Positions 36,546 to 49,273 of a stretch of 64,000 nt of DNA are shown piece by piece (positions within the stretch are counted from its first letter, which is position 1; every line of letters begins with the position of its first letter). The position numbers were made by a program, and so were the translations under genes. Source of the DNA: Paraburkholderia adhaesiva (GTDB lineage: Bacteria; Pseudomonadota; Gammaproteobacteria; Burkholderiales; Burkholderiaceae); contig NZ_JAJEJQ010000001.1 of NCBI RefSeq assembly GCF_021390575.1, forward strand, positions 1,960,501 through 2,024,500, read 5' to 3'. Below the pieces are notes generated by a model. That model had not been told where the DNA came from, did not search any database, and saw only the letters and a list, made by a program, of their open reading frames with translations.

Positions 36546-38441
36546 ATGGAACAAGGGTTGTCAGCGAAAGACATGGAAGCGAACACGAGCACGGCGTCCC
36601 GCCCCGGTTGGGTGCGTACGATCGTCGACCGGATTCGCGGGGTCGGCCGGTACGCCGGCGACACCCTCGGCGATCCGCCCGCCCGCGCGCCCCAAACGCC
36701 GGCGCCCGCCTATCCGGACGCCGTCTCGCACTCGTTCGAAGAGACCGCGAGCGCAGTCGATTTTCTCGTCCACCTGGACCGGAACCTGCGCTTCCTTTAC
36801 GTTTCCGATTCGAGCCTGCGGTTCTCCGCCTATCACCGCGAATTCCTGCTCGGCACCACCCTGCACGACATCGTCGCCCCGGATCACCAGACGCGCCTCG
36901 ACGCCCTGTTCGAGCGCGCGGCCATGACGGGCGCCGTCGAGAACGACACGGTCGATCTCATGAAGGCGCTCACCTACCCGCTCGCCGTCGAGCTGCGCGT
37001 TCAGCGCGCGACCTACGCGGGTAAGGATGGCTTCGCGGTGGCGGGCTTCGACGTGTCGTCGTGGCAACGCGCCGAAGAGCGTCTCACGCATGCGCTGCAC
37101 CACGACCCGCTGACCGGCCTGCCGAACGAGACAGCGCTCGTACCGGCACTCGAGCGGCTGCAGGCCGAAGCTGACCAGCGCGGCGTGCCGGTGGCGCTCC
37201 TGCTGCTCGACCTCGACGACTATCAGCGTGTGAACCGCGCGCTCGGCTACGAGGCGGGCGACGAGCTGCTGCGCGAGACCGCGCGGCGACTGAGCCACCT
37301 CGCGCTGCAGGGTGAACTGATCGCCCGCACGGGCAGCGACGAATTCGCCATCGTCATCACGCCGCCAGCCGATTCGCCCGCGGGCGCCGTACGCGCCGCC
37401 GCCGAAGATCTCGCGCGACGCCTGCTGACCTCGATCCTGCAGCCCTACACGTTCCGCAATCAGCCGGTCCATCTTTCGGCCAGCATCGGCATCGCATTCC
37501 ATCCGGACGAGCGCTCGGCCGACGGCGAACTCGCCCTCGCGGACACCACACCGCTGATCCGCCGCGCCGATCAGGCGCTGCAGCGTGCGAAGGCCGCCGG
37601 CGGCAATGAGCTGATGCTGCACGTCCCTGACAACGATCCCACCGACGCCCAGCGCCTGAAACTGGAGTCGGACCTCTACGACGGCGTGCGCAACGGCGAG
37701 TTTTCGCTGCACTTCCAGCCCATCACGAGCAGCGCGACGCGCGGCGTCGTGGGCGTCGAGGCGCTGATCCGCTGGCAGCATCCACTGCACGGGCTCGTTC
37801 CGCCATCGACCTTTATCCCACTTGCAGAATCCGTCGGCCTGATTAATTATCTCGGCAACTGGGTGCTGAAGGCCGCCTGCATGCAATTGATCCAATGGGA
37901 CGAACGGGGTATTTCCTTGCAGTATGTGGCGGTCAACGTGTCGCCTCAGCAGTTTCGCAACCCGCGCTTCAAGGAAAGTGTTCAGGAGGCGATCAAGCTG
38001 ACCGGAGTCGATCCGGAGCGGCTGGTCTTCGAGATCACCGAAAGTCTGCTCATGCAGGACCCGCAGCACGCCAAGACGCTGCTCGAAGAACTCACGGCGC
38101 TCGGCATTCGCTTCGCGGTCGACGACTTCGGCACCGGCTATTCGAGTCTTGCCTATTTGCAGCGCTTTCCGTTGTCGAAACTGAAGATCGACCGCAGCTT
38201 CGTCGAGAACCTGCTAACCTCGCGCAACGATCAGGCGATCGTGAATGCAGTGGTGGGCCTCGCGCGCACGCTCGAACTCGAGATCGTCGCCGAGGGCGTC
38301 GAGACCGAACCGCAGCGCGAACTGCTCACGCAGATGGGCTGCGACCATATACAGGGTTGGCTTGTGTGCAAGGCACTGCCCTCCGAGGAACTCGCGCAGC
38401 GCTTCGAATCGAGCGCGCTCCACGTCCACGAGGTGCATTGA
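36546..38441 (+). CDS. PAS-GGDEF-EAL protein, probable c-di-GMP phosphodiesterase
   Basis: The product has an N-terminal PAS-like domain (FLVHLDRNLRFLYVSDSS), a GGDEF domain whose signature reads GSDEF (ARTGSDEFAIVI), and an EAL domain with intact motifs: EALIRWQHP, NVSPQQF, FEITESLL, DDFGTGYSSLAYL, KIDRSF, AEGVET. So hydrolysis of c-di-GMP is likely, while cyclase activity is doubtful. An ATG at 36546 with AGGG upstream is chosen; the frame also allows GTG at 36501. The HDOD gene follows after 39 bp, probably in the same transcript. Confidence 0.9.
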   Translation: MEQGLSAKDMEANTSTASRPGWVRTIVDRIRGVGRYAGDTLGDPPARAPQTPAPAYPDAVSHSFEETASAVDFLVHLDRNLRFLYVSDSSLRFSAYHREFLLGTTLHDIVAPDHQTRLDALFERAAMTGAVENDTVDLMKALTYPLAVELRVQRATYAGKDGFAVAGFDVSSWQRAEERLTHALHHDPLTGLPNETALVPALERLQAEADQRGVPVALLLLDLDDYQRVNRALGYEAGDELLRETARRLSHLALQGELIARTGSDEFAIVITPPADSPAGAVRAAAEDLARRLLTSILQPYTFRNQPVHLSASIGIAFHPDERSADGELALADTTPLIRRADQALQRAKAAGGNELMLHVPDNDPTDAQRLKLESDLYDGVRNGEFSLHFQPITSSATRGVVGVEALIRWQHPLHGLVPPSTFIPLAESVGLINYLGNWVLKAACMQLIQWDERGISLQYVAVNVSPQQFRNPRFKESVQEAIKLTGVDPERLVFEITESLLMQDPQHAKTLLEELTALGIRFAVDDFGTGYSSLAYLQRFPLSKLKIDRSFVENLLTSRNDQAIVNAVVGLARTLELEIVAEGVETEPQRELLTQMGCDHIQGWLVCKALPSEELAQRFESSALHVHEVH

Positions 38442-38480
38442 TGGCAGTAACCCAACAGGCAGAGCTTTCTCGGAATTAAC

Positions 38481-39935
38481 ATGGTTCAGATGGTAAAGGC
38501 AGTCCTGCTCGACCGGTTGTGGGCGCGCATGAACGAGCGCGGCGACTTCCCCATGCTGTCACAGTCGCTGCGTACCACGGTCGCCGCAATGGCCAACCAT
38601 GACTACGACTTCAGCGCGCTCGTACAGATCGTGCTCTCGGACTTCGCCCTTACGCAGAAAGTGTTGCGGCTCGCCAACTCGGTCATGTACATGGCGTTCG
38701 GCGGCAACATCACCACGGTCACACGCGCACTGATGGTGCTCGGCATGGACGCGGTGGGCCACCTCGTCGTCGGCCTGAAGATCGTCGATCACTTTCATCA
38801 CTCCGCGCCGCGCCGCATCGACGCCAAACTCGAACTGAACCGGACCATGCTCTCGGGCTACGTCGCGCGCAAGCTCACCGAGCATGGCGACCTGCGGGTG
38901 GGCGAAGAAGCCGTAGTTTGCACGCTGATGCGCCAGGTGGGCAAGCTGCTCGTCGTGTTCTACCTCGACGCCGAATGGGACGAGATTCGCCGCGCGTGCG
39001 ACGACGGTGCGACCGAAGACGAGGCGTGCATTGCCGTGATCGGCGTCACGTTCGACGAACTCGGCAACGAAGCGGCCGCGCGCTGGCGCCTGCCCGACAC
39101 GATCCGCGAAGGCATGGGCACGTACGATCCTGCCGCCGACGAATCGCGCCAGACGCAGTGGCTGCGCGCAATCACGAACTATTCGACCGACGTTGCACGC
39201 GTACTCACCACGCCGGACATCACCGACGACGCACGCGAATCGCACATCGCCGACCTTGCGAACCGCTACGGCCGCGTGCTGTCCACCGATCCCGAAGTAC
39301 TCGTGCAGATGAGCCTCGCGCTTGCGAAGGAAGAGACCGACGACGGTCTGATGCGCGAGATCATCGAGTTGCGTGCGAATGCTGACGCCATTGCGCGCGA
39401 GTCGCTCGACCCCGAGGCGCGCATTGCGGCCGGCGTGGAAGATCTGCGCGCGCTGCCGCCGGACAGCCCGTTCAGCACGGCGCTCACGCTCGCAAACGAA
39501 ACGGTGCTGGCAGGACTCGGTTTTGCGCGCACGGTCGTGTTCGTGCGCCAGGGCGTGAATATGTTTGCCGCGCAGCACGGCTTCGGTCCTGGCGTCGATG
39601 AAGCGTTGCCGAAGCTCGGCTTCAACGCCGCATTCCAGCCTGACGTGTTCCATCTCGCGATCGCGAATTCGGTGGGCATCTTCATCGAAAACGCACGCGA
39701 CCCGAAGATGCTGACCCGTCTGCCCGCCTGGTACCGCGCAACATTCGACGACGCGCGCGCGTTCGTCCTGCTGCCGGTCGCCGTGCAGGACGAACAGCCG
39801 GTTGCCCTGCTCTACGGCGACTGGACGATCTCGCAGGAACCGCGCCGGATCTCCCAGACGGAAATGAGCGCACTCAACGAACTCGCAAACGAGCTTGCGA
39901 ATTTCTTCGCCCGCAGCACGGCCGACGCTGCCTGA
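38481..39935 (+). CDS. HDOD-domain signalling protein with C-terminal GAF-like region
   Basis: HDOD domains are catalytically inactive relatives of HD hydrolases used in signalling. The 484-residue product has an HDOD domain at about residues 15-215 (SLRTTVAAMANHDYDFSALVQ, QKVLRLANSVMYMAFGG, TVTRALMVLGMDAVGHL) and a C-terminal region (about 310-475; LTLANETVLAGLGFARTVVF, FIENARDP) that looks GAF-like. It follows the PAS-GGDEF-EAL gene by 39 bp and ends at a bidirectional terminator. A second ATG three codons in is possible; neither has a strong ribosome-binding site. Confidence 0.88.
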   Translation: MVQMVKAVLLDRLWARMNERGDFPMLSQSLRTTVAAMANHDYDFSALVQIVLSDFALTQKVLRLANSVMYMAFGGNITTVTRALMVLGMDAVGHLVVGLKIVDHFHHSAPRRIDAKLELNRTMLSGYVARKLTEHGDLRVGEEAVVCTLMRQVGKLLVVFYLDAEWDEIRRACDDGATEDEACIAVIGVTFDELGNEAAARWRLPDTIREGMGTYDPAADESRQTQWLRAITNYSTDVARVLTTPDITDDARESHIADLANRYGRVLSTDPEVLVQMSLALAKEETDDGLMREIIELRANADAIARESLDPEARIAAGVEDLRALPPDSPFSTALTLANETVLAGLGFARTVVFVRQGVNMFAAQHGFGPGVDEALPKLGFNAAFQPDVFHLAIANSVGIFIENARDPKMLTRLPAWYRATFDDARAFVLLPVAVQDEQPVALLYGDWTISQEPRRISQTEMSALNELANELANFFARSTADAA

Positions 39936-39983
39936 GGATCCCGCCCGCTAATCTGCGCCGCGATCACCGACACGCCCGGGAAT

Positions 39984-40013
39984 AAAAAAGGCGGCGCTAC
40001 GCGCCGCCTTTTT
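39984..40013. terminator. Bidirectional Rho-independent terminator
   Basis: AAGGCGGCGC (39989-39998) and GCGCCGCCTT (40001-40010) form a perfect 10-bp stem flanked by an A-run on the left and a T-run on the right. It sits between two convergent genes and can terminate both. Confidence 0.9.
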
Positions 40014-40062
40014 CATTGCCCGATGCATGCCAACTATGTGACAACCGCACGGCAACGTTTGC

Positions 40063-41382
40063 TCACTCTTCCAGTCTTTCGAGCCCCGTCGCTTCCGTGG
40101 CACGGTCCGCCATGCCCGCCCATTCGGCCGCCTCGAGCCCGATTGCCGCGACCGCGGCGGCATCGAGCGGTGCGAGCAGCTCGCACACCTCGTCGACGCG
40201 CGCCCAGTCTGCGCGCTCAAGGGCCTCAGCCACGTTAAGCAACTGACCGAGCACACCTTCGCGGTTCAGGATAGCCGAGCGAATTGGCCGCGCGAGCGTA
40301 AGCATGTCGATGGTCGCTTCAAGCGGGCCGCCAAACACGGCGTCGACAAACGAGAACACGCCTGCAAGGAACGCCGCGTCCTGCTCGGCGATCCTCGCCT
40401 TCGTCAGCTTACTCGCGGCGAGTTCCATGAACCGTGCGCGCGTGGCCGCCAGCTGCAACAGCGGGTCGTCTTCCAGCGACACCTTGCGCCCGTCTGCGTA
40501 GAGCAGCAGCTGGGTCCAGCGTGCAATGCGGTCAGTGCCCGTCGCGTTGATCGCCTCGCGCAACGTGGTCACCTTGTGCCCGATACCGAAGCTCGACGAA
40601 TTCGCGAGCCGCATGAGGTGCATCACGAGCACCGGATTGAGCTTGAGCTCACCTTCGAGCTGAGCGACGGTCGGCTCGGACGCGAGCAGTTGCAACAGAT
40701 TCAGAAGCGCCTGGCGCGGCGCGCTCGCGCGGCGTGCGCCTTTATGCGGCCGCGCGAAAAAGTAGCCCTGGAACCGGTCAAAGCCGAGTTCATGCGCGAG
40801 ATCGGAGTCGGCCTGGGTTTCCACCCCAACGGCCACGAGAATCTTGCCGGCGGCCTTCAGCACGCTGGCGAACTTGGACAGCAGCGCGGGTGCGATCTGG
40901 TTCAGATCGATCTTGACTGCTTCCACGTAGGGAAGCAGCTTCGCGAACGACTCGTCGGCCTGCGTGACGTGATCGAGCGCGAAACGGTAGCGGCGCCCAT
41001 GCAGCTGGATGAGCCGCGACACGACCTCCTGATCGGCGCCGATGTCGACCGGCAACTCGAACATCACGCGCGAGGGGGGCAGGCCGAGCAGCGCGTCGTC
41101 GAACAGAAATTCGCGCGTAACGTCGAGCCAACCCATGTGTCCGGTCAACGCAGCACGCACGGCCGGCGCCCTGAACGCCGACACGAGCGCCTTCCCCGGG
41201 CTGCCGGGCTTTTCTGGATCGTCGCGCCGGTCGATCACGCGCGGCAGCATTTCGAAGCTGGAAAGCATGCCCTCCCGGTCCAGCATGGGCTGGCGGGAGA
41301 AATAGACGTCGTACTGATTCACTGCCAGATCGCCTCCGGCGGCGCCAGACATGGGCGGCCGATCTGCGGCGTTAAAGCTCAT
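40063..41382 (-). CDS. Degenerate EAL-HDOD signalling protein, copy 2
   Basis: The 439-residue product is a clear paralogue of the protein at 34890-36224: SRQPMLDREGMLSSFEMLPR, GYFFARPHKG, LMRLANSSSFGIGHKVTTLREAINATGTDRIARWTQLLLYADGR (given here only in part), FMELAASKL. Its EAL half is still more degenerate: the DD motif reads ALDHVTQ and AEGVE reads AVGVE, so it is very unlikely to hydrolyse c-di-GMP. It is convergent with the HDOD gene and shares the terminator at 39984-40013. Confidence 0.87.
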   Translation of the reverse strand: MSFNAADRPPMSGAAGGDLAVNQYDVYFSRQPMLDREGMLSSFEMLPRVIDRRDDPEKPGSPGKALVSAFRAPAVRAALTGHMGWLDVTREFLFDDALLGLPPSRVMFELPVDIGADQEVVSRLIQLHGRRYRFALDHVTQADESFAKLLPYVEAVKIDLNQIAPALLSKFASVLKAAGKILVAVGVETQADSDLAHELGFDRFQGYFFARPHKGARRASAPRQALLNLLQLLASEPTVAQLEGELKLNPVLVMHLMRLANSSSFGIGHKVTTLREAINATGTDRIARWTQLLLYADGRKVSLEDDPLLQLAATRARFMELAASKLTKARIAEQDAAFLAGVFSFVDAVFGGPLEATIDMLTLARPIRSAILNREGVLGQLLNVAEALERADWARVDEVCELLAPLDAAAVAAIGLEAAEWAGMADRATEATGLERLEE

Positions 41383-41892
41383 GGGGTCCCCCGCGAAGCG
41401 CCGGTCACGCGCCGGAGCTCGGTTCTCATTTCATCGTTGTGCGGCAAGCACGGAGCTTCCGCTTTTCGCTTACCAATTCTATCCTGGCAAATAGGACAGG
41501 GCATACGGGAAATACCCAAAAACTGGAATATTTTCGCGTGTGTCGTTTTGTCCGGACGCCTCTTGCGCAAGGCCAGTCTGGCACGTCGAGCGAAATACGC
41601 CTAGGCTACATCTTATGGATTACTTCGATATGCGAATTAAAGCATGACAAATTGCCAGCCTCTTCGCCCTCGCACGAGTTTCCTGGGCCCTGCCCTGCGG
41701 CCGGCGCACTCGCTTGCCCTCGATAGACGTGACGGTCGGCGGGAGCGCGCCGCCATTCTTTATGGCCCGATCGCTGCGCCCTCATCGCGGCTCACACAAA
41801 TGCCTCAAGGGTGACGAATCGCGCGAAGCGAACCGGAGCAATCCGCGGGCAATGTAAAGGGGCTGCGCTTCCTGAGCCGATGCAGACGTGCA
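41383..41892. other. Gene-free interval between EAL-HDOD copy 2 and astE
   Basis: This 510-bp stretch shows no convincing coding frame. The part at 41470-41650 is AT-richer than its surroundings and should contain the promoter of the EAL-HDOD gene. A small palindrome, GATGCA/TGCATC at 41878-41893, touches the astE stop but has no U-run. I see nothing else I can name. Confidence 0.45.
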
Positions 41893-42933
41893 TCAGGCAA
41901 GCGACGCAAGCGTCGCACCGCTCGTCTCGACGACGAGCAATCCGGCCCGCAGCCCCGGCTTGACGTCTGGATTGGGAAACACGATGCGCTCTTCCGCGTG
42001 GCCGACGACGTAGCGATAGTCGCCATCATTGGCGAGCAGTGTGCCGCGCGCGAACGGCGTGAAATTCGGCACGTCGGCGGCGACGTGCATCTCGAATGCC
42101 GCGCTGTGCTTCGTAATCTGGCCGATCACCGTGAAGACGCGCGGCATCGGCGCCTGCGCATCGGGCTCCGTGCCCGCGACCAGACGGCGCACCGCGGCGT
42201 CCGCGTTCGCAAAGCGCCCGAGATCGTTGCGGCCAAACGGTTCAACCTTGCCGAGTTCGAGCGTGCAGGCAGTCGCATCGCATCGGCTGGCGGTGAACGA
42301 TGAGTACGTCACGCCCTTCTCCGTGTGAAGCAGCACGCACGGGATACGCGCATCGGCGAGCCACGCGAACAACGCCCGCGACGGTGGCGCGACCGTATGC
42401 GGCACGAGCGCGAACTGCTCGAACGCCGAGGCGCGGATCGCCGTGTGCATGTCGAAATGCCAACGCGCGGTCGGCTCGCTCGACGCAATAGAAAAGAAAC
42501 GCTGCGCGTGCGCCTCGAGCGTAGCCGCGCGCGGCGCTTCCACACTGCCGGTCATGCTCCCGTGAGCGGCCCCGAACAGGCGGTTTAGATCGTCGTCGAG
42601 ATAGCGACGACCGGCGCACATCGCGCCTATGTTGCCGAGCACAACTAGCAGACGGCAGGCGAGCGCTGTGCGCCCCGCCGCAATATCGGCGATAAGTTGC
42701 GACAGCAGTTCGATCGGCGCAGTTTCGTCGCCATGGACGCCAGCTGAAAGCAGCACGCTGCGCGTTTGCGTGTCCACTCGTTCGGGCTCGAACTGCAGCA
42801 CGCCGTCGTCGAGCCACTGCCAGCTGGCGCCTATGCCACATCGTCCATGCGCGTCTTCGGCGCTCGCCGGTCGGGAAAGCGCCAGCGTGTAGCCGAGAAA
42901 ATCCAGCAGCAACGGTTCAGCGCTGGAAGTCAT
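41893..42933 (-). CDS. astE: Succinylglutamate desuccinylase
   Basis: AstE is the last step of the arginine succinyltransferase pathway: it releases succinate and glutamate. The product of about 346 residues shows the zinc carboxypeptidase-like motifs [14 protein letters not shown] and HFDMHTAIR, plus [24 protein letters not shown] and [12 protein letters not shown]. The start at 42933 ([11 protein letters not shown]) leaves a 17-bp overlap with astB; an ATG at 42972 would overlap by 56 bp. It is the promoter-distal gene of the operon. Confidence 0.93.
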   Translation of the reverse strand: MTSSAEPLLLDFLGYTLALSRPASAEDAHGRCGIGASWQWLDDGVLQFEPERVDTQTRSVLLSAGVHGDETAPIELLSQLIADIAAGRTALACRLLVVLGNIGAMCAGRRYLDDDLNRLFGAAHGSMTGSVEAPRAATLEAHAQRFFSIASSEPTARWHFDMHTAIRASAFEQFALVPHTVAPPSRALFAWLADARIPCVLLHTEKGVTYSSFTASRCDATACTLELGKVEPFGRNDLGRFANADAAVRRLVAGTEPDAQAPMPRVFTVIGQITKHSAAFEMHVAADVPNFTPFARGTLLANDGDYRYVVGHAEERIVFPNPDVKPGLRAGLLVVETSGATLASLA

Positions 42934-44257
42934 AGAGCGATCCGAGGCCGAGGATCTGCGTGAGTTCGTCAAGTGCCGTGCGCGACTCGACGAGCAGCGT
43001 CGGGTCAGTCAGATCCTGTGGCGCGAGGCGGTCGCGATAGTGCTTTTCGATCCACGCGTCGAGACGCGTGAAGAGCGCATCGTTGATCCAGACACCCGGC
43101 GCCACCGCTGCACGTTCTGCCTCGTCCAGCACCACGCGCAGGCGCAGGCACGCAGGCCCGCCGCCGTTCTTCATGCTCTCGCGCAAATCGAACGCCAGCA
43201 CTTCGCCGATCGGACCAGCCTTTGCAACGAGTTCGTCGAGATAAATGGCCACACGCGGATTTTCGCGGCACTCCTGCGGCACGATGAGTATCTGCGAGCC
43301 ATCCGCGCGGCTCAGCAACTGACTATTGAAGAGATACGACGACACGGCGTCCGCGACGCTCACCTGCGCATCCGGCACCTCGATCACGTCGAATGCCGAG
43401 TCATGTTTTGCCAGCTTCGCGCGCAGTTCGTCGCACACGCCCTTTTGCCCCACGAAGGCACGCTCGTGGCAAAAGAGTGTGCTGCGATTGCCTACCGCGA
43501 TCACGTCGTTATGGAACACGCCCGCGTCGATAACATCAGGATTCTGCTGGGCAAATACGGCCGTGTCTTCGGTAAGGCCGTGGCGCTGCGCCACGGCGCG
43601 GCTCGCTTCGAACGTCTGACGAGCCGGGAAGCGCTTCGGCTCCGGTCCGTGGCGATATTCACTGCGCCCGTACACGAAAAATTCCACACCGCGCGAGCCA
43701 TATTGCGCGCAGAAACGTGTGTGATTCGCTGCGCCTTCGTCGCCCAGTGCGGGTGTACCCGGTAGTGCCTCGTGCACCACGAAATGCGACGGAGACGCGA
43801 AAATCGCGCCGAGCGTGCGGTGGGTCGCCTCGTGCTCGATCGCGCGATGCAGCTTGCTGCACAGATTCGCCGGGGTGAAATGAACGCGGCGGTCGGGCGT
43901 GTCAGCGGACGGGCTCACCGTCGCCGCGTTTGCGGTCCACATCGCCGACGCGGAGCTTGCCGCCGCGAGCAATTCGGGCGCCTCTTTCGCTGCCTTCGCG
44001 ATGGCATCGGCATCCTTACCGCTAAAACCAAGCTCGCGAAGCAGCCGGATCGACGGCCGCTCTTGAGGCGGCAGCACGCCCTGGGCGAAACCGAGATCGG
44101 CGAGCTGCTTCATCTTTCGGAGTCCCTGGCGTGCAGCGGCCTTCGGGTTCGCCACGGAATGCTCGTTTTTCTGTGATGCGACATTGCCGAACGACAGACC
44201 CGCATAGTTGTGCGTGGGGCCGACGAGTCCGTCGAAGTTGGCTTCAAGGGTTTGCAT
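42917..44257 (-). CDS. astB: N-succinylarginine dihydrolase
   Basis: AstB converts N-succinylarginine to N-succinylornithine, two ammonia and CO2. The 446-residue product matches the family from its start, [21 protein letters not shown], through [46 protein letters not shown] and the C-terminal [15 protein letters not shown], where the active-site Cys lies. It is nine bases downstream of astD in the operon. Confidence 0.95.
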   Translation of the reverse strand: MQTLEANFDGLVGPTHNYAGLSFGNVASQKNEHSVANPKAAARQGLRKMKQLADLGFAQGVLPPQERPSIRLLRELGFSGKDADAIAKAAKEAPELLAAASSASAMWTANAATVSPSADTPDRRVHFTPANLCSKLHRAIEHEATHRTLGAIFASPSHFVVHEALPGTPALGDEGAANHTRFCAQYGSRGVEFFVYGRSEYRHGPEPKRFPARQTFEASRAVAQRHGLTEDTAVFAQQNPDVIDAGVFHNDVIAVGNRSTLFCHERAFVGQKGVCDELRAKLAKHDSAFDVIEVPDAQVSVADAVSSYLFNSQLLSRADGSQILIVPQECRENPRVAIYLDELVAKAGPIGEVLAFDLRESMKNGGGPACLRLRVVLDEAERAAVAPGVWINDALFTRLDAWIEKHYRDRLAPQDLTDPTLLVESRTALDELTQILGLGSLYDFQR

Positions 44258-44266
44258 CGTCGATCC

Positions 44267-46763
<2,497 letters not shown>

Positions 46764-46767
<4 letters not shown>

Positions 46768-47843
46768 TGTCCGTCTCCCATCGATTGATCTTCCTTTTCC
46801 GGCGTCTCGCGCCATAGCGGTGCGACGCGCACGAGGTCGCCATCCTGCACGTCGAGCGCAGCGCGTGCGTTCGCGTCGAGCGGGGCGTCGGCGCGCGCCC
46901 TGTGCTGCTCCGGTCGCGGCGCTTGCGCCGCGAGGACACAGCGGAACTCGCCGTCGCGCTGGCTTGCGACCATGTACGACGCACCCGGCGCCGCGCTCGC
47001 CGCCTCGCGCACCGTGCGGCTCTCGTTTTCCATCACGGATGTCGTGCGATCGACCTGCGCGGTCAGCACTGGACCCGCGTCGAAGATATCGACGTAACGG
47101 TCCGGTTCGAAGCCCTCTTCCAGATGGATCTCGTAGGCGAGCAGCGCACTCGCATCGGGCTCGCCGAGCACGCGCTGCGCGGCTTCAGGCAGCAGCGGCA
47201 CGTAAATCGGATACGCGGGCATCACTTCGGCGATAAAGGTGCGGCTGCGCCCGCCCGAAGCCATTTCGATGTCCTTGAAATCGCGCCCGAAGAACTTGCG
47301 CCCCACGGCCTCCCAGAACGGCGAGACGCCCGCTTCGTCGGTGACGCCCAGCAACAGCGTGAACACCTCGGACGTAAAGCGCCGGCGATTCATCGCCACG
47401 TACATCATGCGTGCGCGCGAGATCAGGTGCGCGGCGGCATCGCCACGCAACGACGGGTCGATATAGAAGCCCGCGAGACGGCTTTTGCCCGTCAACTCAT
47501 GCGACATCTGCAGTGCGTGAATCTTGCGGTTCACGTGCAGTTCGCGCGATGCGTGAATCAACGCGTCATTGCGGAATGCGTAGAACGGCTCGGCGTAACC
47601 CGCCGACGCGACGAGACTCGACGTGCCAACGAGCCGCCCCGTAGACGAATCCTCGAGCACGAAGAGATAGAACTCCTCGCCGGGAAAATCGACTTCGGCG
47701 CGAAACGAGTCCTCGGAGAGCGCGATGCGCGCCTCGAGCGCCGCGCGGTCGTGCGGGAGCGAATGCAACACAGGCTGCGCGGTGCGCGCCATATGGGCGA
47801 TGGCATCGAGATCGGCCAGTCGGGCGGGGCGAACGAAGAGCAT
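46764..47843 (-). CDS. aruF: Arginine/ornithine succinyltransferase, alpha subunit (AruF-like)
   Basis: The 359-residue subunit begins MLFVRPARLADLDAIAHMA and shares the fold of the next gene: YAFRNDALIHASREL, AGFYIDPSLRGDAAAHLISRAR, GVSPFWEAVGRKFFGRDF and VDIFDAGPVLTA. The C-terminal part (about residues 285-359) is Ala/Arg-rich and longer than in its partner. It is the first of the paired subunits and lies 47 bp after astC. Confidence 0.92.
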
Positions 47844-47890
47844 CGTCGGTCCTGTTGGTTCTGTCGGTCAAAACAACACGCGCTGCTCGC

Positions 47891-49105
47891 TCAACGGCCG
47901 AGAACGTCTTCAAACGCCTGTTCGAGACGCGCGAGGCCTTCGGCCAGATCCGCTTCCGGAATGATGAGCGACGGCGCGAATCGCAATACGTCCGGACCCG
48001 CGATCAGCATCATCACGCCGCGATTCGCGGCTGCCGCCAGGAAGTCCTTGGCGCGGCCCGCATGACGCGACGTCAATTCCGCGCCGATCAGGAGGCCCTT
48101 GCCGCGCACCTCGTTAAACACGTCGAAGCGCTCGTGCAGTTCGCCGAGCTTCGCGCGAATCCGCTCGCCTCGTTCGCGCACACCCGCGAGCACCGCCGGA
48201 TCGCTCACGAGATCGACCACCTTGCCCGCGATCGCCGCCGCCAGCGGATTGCCGCCGTAAGTCGTGCCGTGCACGCCCGGCTGGAAGTGCGCGGCGATGG
48301 GCTCGGTCGTCAGCATCACGCCGATCGGGAAACCATTGCCGAGCGACTTCGCGCTCGTGAGGATATCGGGCGTCACGCCGGTATCCTGATACGCGTAGAA
48401 GTGGCCCGTTCGTCCGACACCGGTCTGCACTTCGTCGAAGATCAGCAGCGCGCCGTGCGCATCGCAGGCCTCGCGCAGTGCACGCAGGAAAGCCGGATCG
48501 GCGGGGATCACGCCGCCCTCGCCCTGCACCGGCTCGACGATCACCGCGCAGGTCTTCGCGCCGATCGCGGCGCGCGCGGCCTCGATGTCGTTGTACGGAA
48601 GATGGCGGATACCGGCCGGCACGGGCCCGAATCCCTCGAAATATTTTGGCTGCCCGCCCACGCTCACCGTAAAGAAGGTGCGGCCATGGAACGACTGCTC
48701 GAACGAGACGATTTCAAACTTGTCTTCGCCAAAACGCTCGAACGCGGCGCGGCGCGCGAGCTTGAGCGCGGCCTCGTTAGCCTCGGCGCCCGAGTTCGCG
48801 AAAAACGCGCGGTTGGCAAACGTGAGCGCTTCGAGTTTCTGCGCAAGGCGCAGCACGGGCTCATTCGTGTAGCCGTTGCCGATGTGCCAGAGCTTGCCGC
48901 CCTGCTCGTTCAGCACGCGCAGCAATTCAGGGTGCGCATGGCCGAGCGCCGTCACGGCAATGCCGCCCGCAAAATCGATGTAATCGCGGCCCTCGCTATC
49001 CCACACGCGCGACCCGAGGCCACGAACGGGCACGAACGGCGCCGGGGAAAAACACGGCACCATCACTTCGTCGAAAGTCTTGCGGGTCACATGCTGGTCG
49101 TTCAT
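47891..49105 (-). CDS. astC: Succinylornithine/acetylornithine transaminase
   Basis: This class III PLP aminotransferase converts N-succinylornithine to the semialdehyde and may also act on acetylornithine. The 404-residue product has [47 protein letters not shown] and the PLP-Lys motif [14 protein letters not shown]. The start at 49105 ([14 protein letters not shown]) has GAGAGGA upstream; the frame extends to 49267 without family-like sequence. It is the first gene of the catabolic operon, 168 bp below the regulator gene. Confidence 0.94.
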   Translation of the reverse strand: MNDQHVTRKTFDEVMVPCFSPAPFVPVRGLGSRVWDSEGRDYIDFAGGIAVTALGHAHPELLRVLNEQGGKLWHIGNGYTNEPVLRLAQKLEALTFANRAFFANSGAEANEAALKLARRAAFERFGEDKFEIVSFEQSFHGRTFFTVSVGGQPKYFEGFGPVPAGIRHLPYNDIEAARAAIGAKTCAVIVEPVQGEGGVIPADPAFLRALREACDAHGALLIFDEVQTGVGRTGHFYAYQDTGVTPDILTSAKSLGNGFPIGVMLTTEPIAAHFQPGVHGTTYGGNPLAAAIAGKVVDLVSDPAVLAGVRERGERIRAKLGELHERFDVFNEVRGKGLLIGAELTSRHAGRAKDFLAAAANRGVMMLIAGPDVLRFAPSLIIPEADLAEGLARLEQAFEDVLGR

Positions 49106-49273
49106 GACGGATCCTCTCAGGCTCTGAATGCGGGCGGTGTGCACTGGGCTCTCGCCCTGCGCGTCGATGACAGGAGCAGTGTAGGCAACCGTGCGACAAA
49201 CGTCTTGCGCATGCGCGACACGTTCTTTCGTGGTCTGCCTGTGCGCGGCGCAGGCCGACGCGCTCATTCGCGC

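Noticed and set aside
41570..41600. TGGCAC sequence suggesting a sigma-54 site in the gap before astE
   Set aside because: The expected TTGC partner is missing at the required distance.
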